Source: Streptomyces sp. NBC_01439 (GTDB lineage: Bacteria > Actinomycetota > Actinomycetes > Streptomycetales > Streptomycetaceae). Taken from it: 64,000 bases of DNA. Under the pieces are notes generated by a model, which saw only the letters and a program-made list of their open reading frames with translations, searched no databases and had not been told where the DNA came from. Shown here piece by piece: positions 24,082-33,550 of the stretch (position 1 is the stretch's first letter; every line of letters begins with the position of its first letter). The position numbers and the translations under genes were made by a program. The DNA lies in the NCBI RefSeq assembly GCF_036227605.1, contig NZ_CP109487.1:3546001-3610000 (forward strand). Direction: 5' to 3'.

Positions 24082-24684
24082 TCAGCCCCGCGGCTTGCGC
24101 CACATCGGCCACATCAGCGGCCCGTCCGGAAGCCGTACCGCCTCCCCCGTGAACTCCCAGCCCAGCCGTTCGTAGAGCCCCTTACTGCGTCCGCTGCTCG
24201 CCTCCAGATACGCCGGCACGCCCTCGCGGTCGCAGCGCTCCAGCACCGGCCGGATCAGCTCGCTCCCCAGCCCCTGCCCCTGCCGGCCCGGGGCGACCGC
24301 GATCATCAGCAAGTACTCGTGCTCCTCCGCCGTCGGGTGCACCGCGCCCGTGAGGCGCCCGACCAGCTCGCACCGCTCGTTGTCCGGGTCGGCCGCGGCC
24401 CGCATCCGGGCCGGGACCTCGTCCTCGACGGGCTCCCCCTCCGGGTCACCGGCCGGGATCCGCAGCCACAGCGCGGCGGCCGAGCCGTCCACGGCGTAGT
24501 CGATCCGGCCCTCCTCCAGCGCCACGTCCACGAAGACGCCCAGGAACTTCCCGTGCACCGCGGCCCGGTGGTCCGGGTCCGGGAAGACCCAGCTGCTCAC
24601 CGGGTCGGTGCGGAAGGCCTCGTCGAGCAATCCCGCCACCGCGTCCCGGTCCGACTGATCCGCCTGACGTATCTCCAGCGCCAC
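24082..24684 (-). CDS. GNAT N-acetyltransferase (200 aa)
   Basis: The acetyl-CoA loop VAPGRQGQGLGSELI is the GNAT motif A; the preceding strand (EYLLMIAVAP) and the C-terminal SKGLYERLGWEFTG segment are also typical. The N-terminal half carries IRQADQSDRDAV. The acceptor substrate is unknown. It lies downstream of the terminator that ends the encapsulin operon, so it has its own promoter. Confidence 0.92.
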   Translation of the reverse strand: MALEIRQADQSDRDAVAGLLDEAFRTDPVSSWVFPDPDHRAAVHGKFLGVFVDVALEEGRIDYAVDGSAAALWLRIPAGDPEGEPVEDEVPARMRAAADPDNERCELVGRLTGAVHPTAEEHEYLLMIAVAPGRQGQGLGSELIRPVLERCDREGVPAYLEASSGRSKGLYERLGWEFTGEAVRLPDGPLMWPMWRKPRG

Positions 24685-24751
24685 TGGTCACACCCTTCAC
24701 TCACGTGTCAACAACCGTGAGCGATCCTAGAGTTGGCGCGGACATGCGGTA

Positions 24752-24789
24752 AGGCCCGTTCCGGCACGGTGCGGTACCGGAACGGGCCT
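24752..24789 (-). terminator. terminator of the encapsulin-polyprenyl synthase operon
   Basis: AGGCCCGTTCCGG (24752-24764) and CCGGAACGGGCCT (24777-24789), a 13-bp perfect stem with a 12-base loop, lie 59 bases past the polyprenyl synthase stop. Confidence 0.8.
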
Positions 24790-24847
24790 CGCCTCCCCCT
24801 CGGGCCTCGCCCCCTCGGCCCCCGGCTCTACTCGCGCCCCCGCGCGC

Positions 24848-25891
24848 TCACCGCGTGCGCCGCGTCACGAACTCCGCGAGCGCCAGCAGGCCGCCCGCCG
24901 CCCCGAGGTCCGGAACGGCCCGGGACAGCTGCTGGACCGCCCGCCCCATCCGGTCCGCCGCCTCGGCCTGCGCCCAGTCCCGCCCGCCGGCCCGGTCCAC
25001 CGCGTCAGCCGCCCTGCGCACGTCCTCCCCGGTCATGGGACCGGCGTACAACTCGGCCAGCTCCTTCCCCGCCGTGGTGTCCGAGGTGAGGGCGGCCACG
25101 ACCGGGAGGGACTTCTTGCGGGCGATCAGGTCCGCCCCGGCGGGCTTGCCGGTGTGTCCCGGGTCCCCCCAGATGCCGATCAGGTCATCGATCAGCTGGA
25201 AGGCTAGCCCGGCCTCCCGACCGAAGGAGTCCATGGCGTCGACCTCGTCCGGCCCGGCCCCCGCGTACAGGGCGCCCAGCGCGCACGCGCAGCCCAGGAG
25301 CGCCCCGGTCTTGGCCGTGGCCATGGCCAGGCACTCGTCGAGCGAGACCTGCGGGCGCCGTTCGAAGGCGCAGTCCGCCTGTTGGCCCGCACACAGCTCG
25401 ATGACACAGGCCGCGAGCCGGGCCGAGGCCGCTGCGGCGGCCGGATGCGGATCCTCCGCGAGCAGCCGCAGCGCGAGCGCCATCATCGCGTCGCCCGTGA
25501 TGATGGCGTCCGGCGTCCCGAAGACGGTCCATGCCGTGGGCCGGCCCCGCCGCCGGACGTCCTTGTCGATGATGTCGTCGTGCAGCAGCGTGAAGTTGTG
25601 CGCCAGCTCCACGGCCGCCGCTGCCCGTACGGCCTCGTCCGCCGGACCGGCCCCGGAACCACGCAGGGCCTGGGCGGCGGCCAGCACCAGGGCAGGCCGG
25701 ATGGCCTTTCCGGTCCCGCCCGCGGCGGGGCTGCCGTCCTCGTGAACCCAGCCGAAGTGGTACATCGCCACGCGTCGCATCGAACCCGGCAGGCTCTCGA
25801 CCGTGCGGCGCAGCTGCGGGTCGACCGCTTCTCTCGTCCGTTCCAACAGGGCCGCGGCGTCCTGGCCCTCACCAGTCGCGATGGCGTTCAC
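24848..25891 (-). CDS. Polyprenyl diphosphate synthase, likely encapsulin cargo (347 aa)
   Basis: Chain-elongating isoprenyl synthase. First Asp-rich motif: HDDIIDKD; second: FQLIDDLIGIWGD, where the second motif ends DDLIG rather than DDxxD. The GTG at 25891 follows the encapsulin stop after 5 bases, so the two are cotranslated. Family 2B encapsulins are known to be linked to polyprenyl transferases and terpene cyclases. No long disordered N-terminal extension, the usual loading region of family 2 cargo, is seen: only about 25 residues precede the fold. Product length is unknown. Confidence 0.88.
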   Translation of the reverse strand: MNAIATGEGQDAAALLERTREAVDPQLRRTVESLPGSMRRVAMYHFGWVHEDGSPAAGGTGKAIRPALVLAAAQALRGSGAGPADEAVRAAAAVELAHNFTLLHDDIIDKDVRRRGRPTAWTVFGTPDAIITGDAMMALALRLLAEDPHPAAAAASARLAACVIELCAGQQADCAFERRPQVSLDECLAMATAKTGALLGCACALGALYAGAGPDEVDAMDSFGREAGLAFQLIDDLIGIWGDPGHTGKPAGADLIARKKSLPVVAALTSDTTAGKELAELYAGPMTGEDVRRAADAVDRAGGRDWAQAEAADRMGRAVQQLSRAVPDLGAAGGLLALAEFVTRRTR

Positions 25892-25896
25892 GGCGG

Positions 25897-27303
25897 TCAG
25901 CGCCAGCGGCCGATCTCGACGTTCTCCAACACCCCGAGCGCATCGGGCACCAGCACCGCGGCCGAGAAGTAGGCGGTGACCAGGTAGGAGATGATCGCCT
26001 GCTCGCTGATCCCCATGAAGCGGACCGACAGGCTCGGTTCGATCTCGTCCGGGATGCCCGGCTGGTGGAGCCCGATCACGCCCTGCTCGTCCTCGCCCGT
26101 GCGCATGCACAGGATGGACGTAGTGCGGGCGTCGCTGATCGGGATCTTGTTGCTCGGGAAGATCGGCACCCCGCGCCAGGCCGGCACCCGGTTGCCGCCG
26201 ACGTCCACCGACTCCGGGTAGATGCCGCGCTTGTTGCACTCGCGCCCGAAGGCGGCGATCGCCTTGGGGTGCGCGAGGAACAACTTGGAGCCGCGCCGCA
26301 TGCTGAGGAGCTGGTCCATGTCGTCGGGGCCGGGCGCGCCGTCGTGCGGCTGGATGCGCTGGTCGTAGTCGGCGTTGTGGAGCAGGCCGAAGTCGCGGTT
26401 GTTGAGCATCTCGTGCTCCTGGCGCTCGCGCAGCGCCTCGACCGTGAGCCGCAACTGCTGCTCAGTCTGGTTCATCGGGTGGTTGTAGAGGTCGGCGACG
26501 CGGCTGTGCACCCGCAGGACCGTTTGTGCGATGGAGAGTTCGTACTCGCGCGGCCGGGCATCGTAGTCCACGAAGGTGCCGGGGAGGACGGCCTCGCCCC
26601 GGTGGCCGGCGGAGAGCTCGATCGCGGCCTCGCCGTACTTGTTGGTCTCCCGGTCGGGCCGGGTCCGTACGTCCTCCACGTGCTCGCGCAGCGACTCGAC
26701 CCGGTCGGCGAGGAGCTGGAAGTCCTGCCGGGACAGGGTGAGCGCGGTGCCGGAGGTGACGGCGCGGGCGGTGTACTCCCAAATCGATTCTTCATCGACG
26801 AGGGCGTCGTCGCCGAAGTACGCGCCGTCGGCGACGGTCCCGAGGACGGCGTCCTCGCCGTAGGGGCCGGGTCCGATCTGCTCGATGCGGCCGTGGGCGA
26901 GCAGGAAGACCTGGTCGGCGGGGCTGCCGAAGGAGGTCAGCTCCTGGCCGGCCTCGAAGTCGATCTGTCGGCACCGCTGGGCGAGTTCACCGAGGACGTC
27001 GAGGTCCTCGTAGTCGCGCAGCAGCGGGAGCTCGCCGAGCTCGGCCGGGATCACCTGGACCTGGGTGCCGGTCTTGATGAACTCCACGACGCCGTTGCCG
27101 ACCGAGTAGCTCAGCCGACGGTTGACGCGGTACGTACCGCCCTGCACGGACACCCACGGCAGCATCTTCAGGAGCCACCGCGAGGTGATCTCCTGCATCT
27201 GCGGCGCGGACTTGGTCGTGGTTGCCAAGTTCCGTGCGGCCGTCGTCCCGAGACTGCGCTGCGGTGTCTGGGCCTCGGACTCGGAACCTGCCTGGACCGA
27301 CAT
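25897..27303 (-). CDS. Family 2B encapsulin shell protein with cNMP-binding domain (468 aa, EshA-like)
   Basis: Self-assembling HK97-fold nanocompartment shell. The N-arm and E-loop region ([23 protein letters not shown], then [15 protein letters not shown]) is followed by an inserted cyclic-nucleotide-binding domain at about residues 95-205 ([29 protein letters not shown]). The rest of the shell fold runs to the end ([37 protein letters not shown]). This insert defines family 2B. The cargo-type gene follows directly. Ligand binding by the insert and its effect on pores are unproven. Confidence 0.93.
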   Translation of the reverse strand: MSVQAGSESEAQTPQRSLGTTAARNLATTTKSAPQMQEITSRWLLKMLPWVSVQGGTYRVNRRLSYSVGNGVVEFIKTGTQVQVIPAELGELPLLRDYEDLDVLGELAQRCRQIDFEAGQELTSFGSPADQVFLLAHGRIEQIGPGPYGEDAVLGTVADGAYFGDDALVDEESIWEYTARAVTSGTALTLSRQDFQLLADRVESLREHVEDVRTRPDRETNKYGEAAIELSAGHRGEAVLPGTFVDYDARPREYELSIAQTVLRVHSRVADLYNHPMNQTEQQLRLTVEALRERQEHEMLNNRDFGLLHNADYDQRIQPHDGAPGPDDMDQLLSMRRGSKLFLAHPKAIAAFGRECNKRGIYPESVDVGGNRVPAWRGVPIFPSNKIPISDARTTSILCMRTGEDEQGVIGLHQPGIPDEIEPSLSVRFMGISEQAIISYLVTAYFSAAVLVPDALGVLENVEIGRWR

Positions 27304-27520
27304 GTCTTTCCCTTTCGATCACTCCATGGATCTTCGGGAGCAGCCTTTCAGCACGGAACGTGGTGGGACCATTACACAAAAGGGTGGGACTACTCCGTCC
27401 GGATGCGGGCACCCTTTGGGGTCGCCCATCTCCCCCATGGGCCTCTCCAGCCCCACACACCCCACCCCTTTCGGCCAAGCGCGACCTCGCGGGGGTCCCG
27501 CGCGAACCTCACGGAGACCT

Positions 27521-27543
27521 AACTTGCATCAGGGATGCAAGTT
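27521..27543. promoter_or_regulatory. NsrR operator, nsrR promoter
   Basis: AACTTGCATC-AGG-GATGCAAGTT is a perfect 10+3+10 palindrome 16 bases before the nsrR ATG, matching the nitric-oxide regulator site known in S. coelicolor. Confidence 0.85.
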
Positions 27544-27559
27544 TGCCTACGGTGACCCC

Positions 27560-28015
27560 ATGCGGCTGACCCGATTCACCGACCTGGCGCTGCGCGTCCT
27601 GATGCGCCTGGCCGTCGAGGAAACGGACCTCCCGACCACCCGCGACGTGGCGGCGACCATGGAGGTCCCGTACACGCACACCGCGAAGGTGGTCGCCAGG
27701 CTGCAACACCTCGGCCTGGTCGAGGCCCGGCGCGGCCGCGGGGGCGGACTCGCCCTGACCGCCGCCGGGCGCGCCGCGCCGGTCGGCGGCGTGGTGCGCG
27801 AACTGGAGGGCGAGGGCGACGTCGTGGAGTGCGAGGGCACCTCGCCCTGCCCGCTGCGTGGCGCCTGCGTACTGCGCGGCGCCCTGCGCCGGGCCCAGGA
27901 GGCCTTCTTCGCCGCCCTGGACCCGCTCACGGTGAACGACCTGGCGGCGTCCCCGACCGGACCGCTCCTGCTGGGCATTTCGAGCAGGGCGCCGAGCGGA
28001 TCCGGGGGGCCCTGA
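27560..28015 (+). CDS. nsrR: NsrR, Rrf2-family nitric-oxide-sensing repressor (151 aa)
   Basis: Rrf2 winged helix (RLTRFTDLALRVLMRLAVEE, VPYTHTAKVVARLQHLGLVEA). The iron-sulfur cluster cysteines are in ECEGTSPCPLRGAC, spaced C-x5-C-x5-C as in NsrR. The ATG at 27560 sits just after a perfect NsrR palindrome, so the gene is self-controlled. The hmpA gene and a second operator follow. Repression is expected to be lifted when nitric oxide damages the cluster. Confidence 0.93.
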   Translation: MRLTRFTDLALRVLMRLAVEETDLPTTRDVAATMEVPYTHTAKVVARLQHLGLVEARRGRGGGLALTAAGRAAPVGGVVRELEGEGDVVECEGTSPCPLRGACVLRGALRRAQEAFFAALDPLTVNDLAASPTGPLLLGISSRAPSGSGGP

Positions 28016-28113
28016 CCCCTCCGGCCGCATGGCCGGTTAGCGCCGCCCGACCAGACCGGAACGGCGGGAGTTCGAACGAAAGTCCGCACCACGACGGACT
28101 TTCTTCGATCAAA

Positions 28114-28136
28114 AATACGCATCTTAGATGCAAATT
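28114..28136. promoter_or_regulatory. NsrR operator, hmpA promoter
   Basis: AATACGCATC-TTA-GATGCAAATT keeps 8 of 10 positions of the dyad and the core GCATC-N3-GATGC of the site at 27521-27543, 35 bases before the hmpA start. Confidence 0.8.
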
Positions 28137-28170
28137 CACACAGTCACGTCCATCACGCGAGGAGTTCCGC

Positions 28171-29367
28171 ATGCTGTCCGAGAAGTCGAGCGCGACCGTA
28201 CGAGCCACCCTGCCCGCCGTCAGGGCGGCGATCGGCGACATAGCCGAGCTCTTCTACGCCAAGCTCTTCGCGGCCCACCCGGCGCTGATCCGCGACCTCT
28301 TCAACCGGGGGAACCAGCGGGCCGGCCTCCAGCAGCAGGCCCTCGCGGGCTCCGTCGCCGCCTTCGCCACCCACCTCCTCGCCCACCCGGACACCCGGCC
28401 CGACGTGATGCTCGGCCGCATCGCCCACAAGCACGCCAGCCTCGGCGTCACCCGCGAGCAGTACGCCGTCGTCCACCAACACCTCTTCGAGGCGATCGCC
28501 GAGGTCCTCGGCGAGGCCGTCACTCCCGAGGTCGCGCAGGCCTGGGACGAGGTCTACTGGCTGATGGCGAACGCCCTGATCACCCTGGAGGAGCGCCTCT
28601 ACGCCGAGCAGCGGGTCGTCGCCGGCGACGTGTGGCGCGAGTGGACCGTCACCGAGCGGGTGGCCGAGACCGCGGACTGCACCACCTTCCGGATCACCCC
28701 CGCGGACGGCGCCCCGGTGCCCGCCCACCGGCCCGGCCAGTACGTCTCGGTCCAGGTCGAACTCCCTGACGGTGCCCGCCAGATCCGCCAGTACAGCCTC
28801 ATCACCTCCCCGGGCTCCGCGGTCCGCGCGATCACCGTCAAGCGGGTCCACGGCCCGGCCGCCGCGGGCCCCGACGGCGAGGTCTCCAACCACCTGCACG
28901 CCCGGGTCCACGCCGGAGCCACCCTGCGGGTCTCGGCCCCCTACGGCGACCTGGTCCTGGCGGACTCGGCCGCCCCGGTGCTGCTCGCCTCGGCCGGCAT
29001 CGGCTGCACCCCGATGCTCTCGATGCTGGAGCACCTGGCCGACACCGGGCACGCCGCCCCGGTGACCGTGCTGCACGCCGACCGCTCCCCCGCCGACCAC
29101 CCGCTGCGGGGCGACCACCGGGCACTGACGCACAAACTGGCCGACGCCTCGGCCCGGTTCTGGTACGAGGAGTCGGCGGAGCCGGGCGACGGCGAGGGCC
29201 GCATGGACCTCTCGGACGTCCCCCTCGCCCCGGGCACCAGGGCCTACCTGTGCGGACCGCTCCCCTTCATGCGGGCCGTGCGCGAACAGCTGATCGCCAA
29301 GGGGCTGCCGGCCGCCGACATCCACTACGAGGTCTTCGGCCCGGACCTGTGGCTCGCATCGGCCTGA
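28171..29367 (+). CDS. hmpA: Flavohemoprotein nitric-oxide dioxygenase (398 aa)
   Basis: Detoxifies nitric oxide to nitrate using O2 and NAD(P)H. A globin domain (residues 1-140) with the haem-region IAHKHASLGV is followed by a FAD-binding domain (RQYSLITSPG) and an NAD domain (GIGCTPMLSML, CGPLPFM). GAGGAG precedes the ATG at 28171. The NsrR operator upstream and the nsrR gene next door show it is induced by nitric oxide. Confidence 0.95.
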   Translation: MLSEKSSATVRATLPAVRAAIGDIAELFYAKLFAAHPALIRDLFNRGNQRAGLQQQALAGSVAAFATHLLAHPDTRPDVMLGRIAHKHASLGVTREQYAVVHQHLFEAIAEVLGEAVTPEVAQAWDEVYWLMANALITLEERLYAEQRVVAGDVWREWTVTERVAETADCTTFRITPADGAPVPAHRPGQYVSVQVELPDGARQIRQYSLITSPGSAVRAITVKRVHGPAAAGPDGEVSNHLHARVHAGATLRVSAPYGDLVLADSAAPVLLASAGIGCTPMLSMLEHLADTGHAAPVTVLHADRSPADHPLRGDHRALTHKLADASARFWYEESAEPGDGEGRMDLSDVPLAPGTRAYLCGPLPFMRAVREQLIAKGLPAADIHYEVFGPDLWLASA

Positions 29368-29492
29368 TTGGCCGGATCGGATCGCTCACCGTACGAATGC
29401 ACTAGCCGCGGAAGGACTGCCTCCACTAAACCGGAGGGTGACGGGCCAGGCACAGAGGGTGCCCGGCCCGCACCGCAACGAAGGAGGCGGCC

Positions 29493-30083
29493 ATGTCCGC
29501 ACCCATGTCCGCGGACCGTTTCATCAACGCACTGCGCAACGAGGGCCTCACCGTCGTCGAAGTCGGCGCCTGGCGCACCCACAACCGCAACCACAAGGGC
29601 CCTTGGGGACCCGTGCACGGGGTGATGATCCACCACACCGTCACCCGCGGCACCCCGTACACGGTCGAGCTCTGCCGGAACGGCCACGGCGACCTGCCCG
29701 GCCCGCTCTGCCACGGGGTGATCGCCAAGGACGGCCGCGTCCACCTCGTGGGATACGGCCGCGCCAACCACGCGGGCGCCGGCGATTCCGACGTCCTGGC
29801 GGCGGTGATCGCCGAGAAGCGGCTGCCGCCGGACAACGAGACGGACACCGACGGCAACCGCCACTTCTACGGCTTCGAGTGCGAGAACCTCGGCGACGGC
29901 CAGGACCCCTGGCCGGCGGTCCAGCTCGACGCCATCGCCCGCGCCTCGGCGGCCGTGTGCCGGATACACCGCTGGACGGCCCGCTCGGTGATCGGCCACC
30001 GCGAATGGCAGCCGGGCAAGGTCGACCCCCGGGGCTTCACGATGGATTCCATGCGCGACCGCATCGCCGAGCGCCTGAAGTAA
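29493..30083 (+). CDS. N-acetylmuramoyl-L-alanine amidase, Amidase_2 domain (196 aa)
   Basis: Cleaves the amide between muramic acid and the peptide stem. Zinc ligand regions: MIHHTVTRG, then HVDP-type VIGHREWQPGKVDP, with CHGVIAKDGRVHLVG between. No signal peptide is visible, so release or export is not obvious; phage-endolysin-like cytoplasmic amidases are common. The ATG at 29493 has a perfect AAGGAGG site. Confidence 0.9.
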   Translation: MSAPMSADRFINALRNEGLTVVEVGAWRTHNRNHKGPWGPVHGVMIHHTVTRGTPYTVELCRNGHGDLPGPLCHGVIAKDGRVHLVGYGRANHAGAGDSDVLAAVIAEKRLPPDNETDTDGNRHFYGFECENLGDGQDPWPAVQLDAIARASAAVCRIHRWTARSVIGHREWQPGKVDPRGFTMDSMRDRIAERLK

Positions 30084-30312
30084 TCCCACCGGTTGCCGAA
30101 CACCAGCGGGGGCAGCCGGGGTACGGGGTCATGCCTCCGCGGGGCGTTCCGTGTCGCCGCGGGCTGCGGGGCCGGGTTCGGTGCTCACGACGAACGGGTG
30201 GGTGCCCGGGACCGGGCCCTTCGGCACGCCGGGCGGACCGGGCACCGCCCGTTCCGGCGCGTGGTCACCGATCACGCGCGCGTCACCCGCGGTGCCGGGG
30301 CCGCGCCTTCAC

Positions 30313-30338
30313 GCTCCGGCTCCGGCTCCGGCTCCGGC
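30313..30338. repeat. 6-bp GCTCCG tandem repeat
   Basis: Four GCTCCG units in a row (30313-30336) plus two bases, in the intergenic stretch before the PLP enzyme gene. Such short runs may vary in copy number; none overlaps the start codon. Confidence 0.7.
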
Positions 30339-30376
30339 ATGCGGTGTCAGGGAGCGCGGCGCCCCACAATGGAAGG

Positions 30377-31285
30377 GTGAACCGCCCCGCGAACGTTGAC
30401 GTGCTCCTACAGCCCCGCCCGCCGTCGCCCCTGCAGGAGGTCCACGACGACGGGTTCGAGCGCCACGGCGTACGGCTCCTGCTCAAGCGCGACGACCTCG
30501 TGCACCCCGAACTGCCCGGCAACAAGTGGCGCAAGCTCGCGCCCAACCTGCGCGCGGCCGTGGACGCCGGCCACGACGGCCTGGTCACCTTCGGCGGGGC
30601 GTACTCCAACCACCTGCGGGCCACCGCGGCCGCCGGGCGGCTGCTCGGGCTGCGGACGGTCGGCATCGTGCGCGGGGACGAGCTGGCCCGCCGGCCCCTG
30701 AACGAGTCGCTCGCCCGGTGCGCCGCCGACGGAATGCGGCTGCACTTCGTGTCCCGGTCGGAGTACCGCCGCAAGGCCGAGCCGCGGGAACTGGCCCGGC
30801 TGGTGGACGCGGCGGGCGCGGGCGGCGCGTACGTGGTCCCCGAGGGCGGCAGCAACGCCCTCGCCCTGCGCGGCTGCGCCGAGCTCGGCCGTGAACTGCG
30901 CGGCGCCGCCGACGTCGTGGCAGTGGCCTGCGGTACCGGCGGAACGCTGGCCGGCCTCGCGGCCGGGCTGGCCCCCGGGCAGCGCGCGCTCGGGGTTCCG
31001 GTCCTGGCGGGCGGTTTCCTGACCGCGGAGATACGTTCCCTCCAGGCCGCCGCCTTCGGGGGTCCGGCCGGCGCGTGGACCCTGGCCGAGGACTTCCACC
31101 ACGGCGGCTACGCCCGGGTCCCGGCCGAGCTGGAGGCCTTCGCCGCCGACTTCGGGTCCCGCCACGGCCTCCCGGTGGAGCGGATCTACGTGGCCAAGCT
31201 GCTCTGGGCGCTGACCGAACTCACCGCGGCCGGCGCCTTCGCGCGCGGCACGGTCCTCGCCGCCGTCGTCACGGGCCGGCCGTAG
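30377..31285 (+). CDS. PLP-dependent ACC deaminase / D-cysteine desulfhydrase family protein (302 aa)
   Basis: Fold-type II PLP enzyme. The Schiff-base lysine is in LPGNKWRKLAPNL, with substrate/cofactor loops FGGAYSNHLRATAAAG and the phosphate-binding ACGTGGTLAGL. The GTG at 30377 follows a CACAAT -10-like element by 7 bases, so a leaderless message is likely. ACC deaminase versus D-cysteine desulfhydrase cannot be separated from sequence alone. It is convergent with the antiporter gene, only 11 bases apart. Confidence 0.88.
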   Translation: MNRPANVDVLLQPRPPSPLQEVHDDGFERHGVRLLLKRDDLVHPELPGNKWRKLAPNLRAAVDAGHDGLVTFGGAYSNHLRATAAAGRLLGLRTVGIVRGDELARRPLNESLARCAADGMRLHFVSRSEYRRKAEPRELARLVDAAGAGGAYVVPEGGSNALALRGCAELGRELRGAADVVAVACGTGGTLAGLAAGLAPGQRALGVPVLAGGFLTAEIRSLQAAAFGGPAGAWTLAEDFHHGGYARVPAELEAFAADFGSRHGLPVERIYVAKLLWALTELTAAGAFARGTVLAAVVTGRP

Positions 31286-31296
31286 GGGGTGCGCGC

Positions 31297-32877
31297 TCAG
31301 CCCTCCTCGCGGTAGGCCGCGGCCTCCTCCAGGTCCAGCCTGCGTAGGAGCGCCCGCAGCATTTCGTCGTCGATCCGGCGGTCGTCACGCAGCGTCACGA
31401 AGACCTCCCGTTCGGCCGCGATCATCTCCCGCGCGAGCCGCCGGTAGACGTCGTCCGCCGACTCCCCCGTCTCCGGGTTGACCTCGCCCAGCCGCTCCCA
31501 CACCGCGTTGCGCCGGCGCTCCATCACCGTCCGCAGCCGGTCCGCCAGCGGCGGCGGCAGCGTGCTGTTCTCCGGCTCCTCCAGCAGCTCCGCCAGCCGC
31601 TCCTCGGCCGCCCGCGAGGCCTCGCTCTGCGCCTGCGCCTCCGCCAGGGTCTCGGCCTGCACGTCCTTCGGCGGCAACTTCAACGCCCGGATCAGCGGTG
31701 GCAGCGTCAGCCCCTGCACCACCAGCGTCCCGATGACCGTGGTGAAGGTCAGGAAGAGGATCAGGTTCCGGTGCGGCACCGACATCGGCACCGAGAAGGC
31801 GATGGCCAACGAGACCACGCCCCGCATCCCGGCCCACCCCACGATCACCGGGGCCTTCCAGTCGGTCTCCGTCTCCCGGTCCCGGATCCGCGGCGACAGC
31901 CAGCGGGGCACGAAGGTCGCCGGGAACACCCACAGGAACCGGGCCACCACCACCGCGAGGAACACGGCGATCGCGTAGGTGGCCGCGTGCAGGCCGTCGT
32001 ACTCCCCGAGCCCCGTGAGGACCACCGGCAGCTGGAGCCCGATCAGCGCGAAGACCACCGACTCCAACACGAAGGCGACCACCTTCCACACCGCCTCCTC
32101 CTGGAGCCGGGTGGCGAAGTCGACCTGCCAGTTCCGGTGCCCGAGGTACAGCGCGACCACGACCACCGCGAGCACCCCGGAGGCGTGCACCCGCTCGGCG
32201 GCCGCGTACGCCACGAAGGGGATCAGCAACGACAGGGTGTTCTGGAGCAGCGGCTCCTTCAGCCGCGTGCGCAGCTGGTGGATCGGCACCATCAGCAGCA
32301 GGCCGACGCCGATGCCGCCGACCGAGGCCAGCAGGAACTCCGCGATGCCGCCCGCCCAGCCGGCGCTCACCCCGACGGCCGCGGCCAGCGCCACCTTGTA
32401 CGCGGTGATCGCGGTGGCGTCGTTGACCAGGGACTCGCCCTGCAGGATGGTCGTGATGCGGTTCGGCAGCCGCAGCTTGCGGGCGATGGCGGTGGCGGCG
32501 ACGGCGTCCGGCGGGGCGATCACCGCGCCCAGCACCAGCGCCACCGGCAGCGAGAGCCCCGGCACCAGCAAGTACGCCGCGTACCCGACGGCCACCGTCG
32601 CGAAGAGCACGTAGCCCACCGACAGCATGGCGATCGGCCGGACGTTCGCGCGCAGGTCCAGGTACGAGCTGTCCACGGCGGCCGTGTACAGCAGCGGCGG
32701 CAGCAGCAGCGGCAGCACGATGTGCGGGTCGAGGGCGTAGGCGGGCACCCCCGGGACGTACGCGGCCAGCAGACCGGCGGCGACCAGCAGCAGCGGTGCG
32801 GGCACCGGGGTGCGGCGCGCCAGCCCCGCGACGGCCGCGCTACCGGCGACCAGCGCCACCAGCGGCAATACCTCCAT
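31297..32877 (-). CDS. CPA1-type Na+/H+ antiporter (526 aa)
   Basis: Membrane exchanger with about 12 hydrophobic segments in residues 1-400 and the ion-site segment SLVNDATAITAYKVAL (Asn-Asp pair). A cytoplasmic C-terminal helical region of about 130 residues is rich in Glu, Arg and Ala (QSEASRAAEERLAELLEEPE). The start at 32877 fits the first membrane segment. A UBP zinc-finger gene is transcribed the other way upstream, a pairing common in Streptomyces. Confidence 0.92.
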   Translation of the reverse strand: MEVLPLVALVAGSAAVAGLARRTPVPAPLLLVAAGLLAAYVPGVPAYALDPHIVLPLLLPPLLYTAAVDSSYLDLRANVRPIAMLSVGYVLFATVAVGYAAYLLVPGLSLPVALVLGAVIAPPDAVAATAIARKLRLPNRITTILQGESLVNDATAITAYKVALAAAVGVSAGWAGGIAEFLLASVGGIGVGLLLMVPIHQLRTRLKEPLLQNTLSLLIPFVAYAAAERVHASGVLAVVVVALYLGHRNWQVDFATRLQEEAVWKVVAFVLESVVFALIGLQLPVVLTGLGEYDGLHAATYAIAVFLAVVVARFLWVFPATFVPRWLSPRIRDRETETDWKAPVIVGWAGMRGVVSLAIAFSVPMSVPHRNLILFLTFTTVIGTLVVQGLTLPPLIRALKLPPKDVQAETLAEAQAQSEASRAAEERLAELLEEPENSTLPPPLADRLRTVMERRRNAVWERLGEVNPETGESADDVYRRLAREMIAAEREVFVTLRDDRRIDDEMLRALLRRLDLEEAAAYREEG

Positions 32878-33089
32878 CGAAGATCCACCTCAATCGTCGG
32901 CCGCTCGCCCCGAACGCGCGGGCTTGGCCGAGGAGATCCCCATGACTCGCACGGCGGGAACGTATTCTGTACGAGATCAAGCTCCGGTCAAAGCGTGACG
33001 CATCGACACTCCGCTGCATCGCAGCTCCGTCCCGTGCGCGCGGTTCGCCCCGAGACTGAAGGCCGGGGTTCCGGTACAAGGAGAATGCG

Positions 33090-33350
33090 ATGAGCGAGTG
33101 CACCCACGTTGCCGAACTGCCGCGCCCCGAACCGGTGCCCTCCCACCACACCTGCCCCGAATGCCTGGCCCTCGACAGCCACCCCGTGCAACTGCGGATG
33201 TGCCTGTCGTGCGGGTACGTGGCCTGCTGTGATTCCTCGCCCCACCGGCACGCCACCGCACACCACCAGGAGACCGGCCACCCGGTGATGCGGAGCTTCG
33301 AACCGGGTGAGACCTGGCGCTGGTGTTTCGTCGACGGTTCGATCGTCTGA
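33090..33350 (+). CDS. UBP-type zinc-finger protein (86 aa)
   Basis: Single UBP zinc finger. Cys/His positions (CPECLALDSHPV, CLSCGYVACCDS, HRHATAHHQETGHPV) match the family, which in eukaryotes binds free ubiquitin C-termini. Bacteria lack ubiquitin, and the ligand here is unknown. The ATG at 33090 follows an AAGGAGAA ribosome site. It is divergent from the antiporter gene with 212 bases between, so shared regulation is possible. Confidence 0.92.
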   Translation: MSECTHVAELPRPEPVPSHHTCPECLALDSHPVQLRMCLSCGYVACCDSSPHRHATAHHQETGHPVMRSFEPGETWRWCFVDGSIV

Positions 33351-33550
33351 AGCGGGGTAGTTCAACCCTCCGCCGGTTCCCCTGATTTGGGCCCCGCAGA
33401 CCCCTAGCCACTGTGCGTACCCATGGGCTTACCATCAGTCACTGGCTCGCAGGCGGGGTACGCGGGTGCCTAGAGGGGTGCCGCGACACGATCGCCCGGA
33501 TCGCGATAGCGTCACCGGCGAACAGAGCTCGTACCACCTTGGAGGTGAGG

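Noticed and set aside
29438..31285. 615-aa fused frame over amidase and PLP enzyme
   Set aside because: The first half is an out-of-frame shadow of the amidase; the PLP enzyme starts at GTG 30377 behind a promoter-like element.
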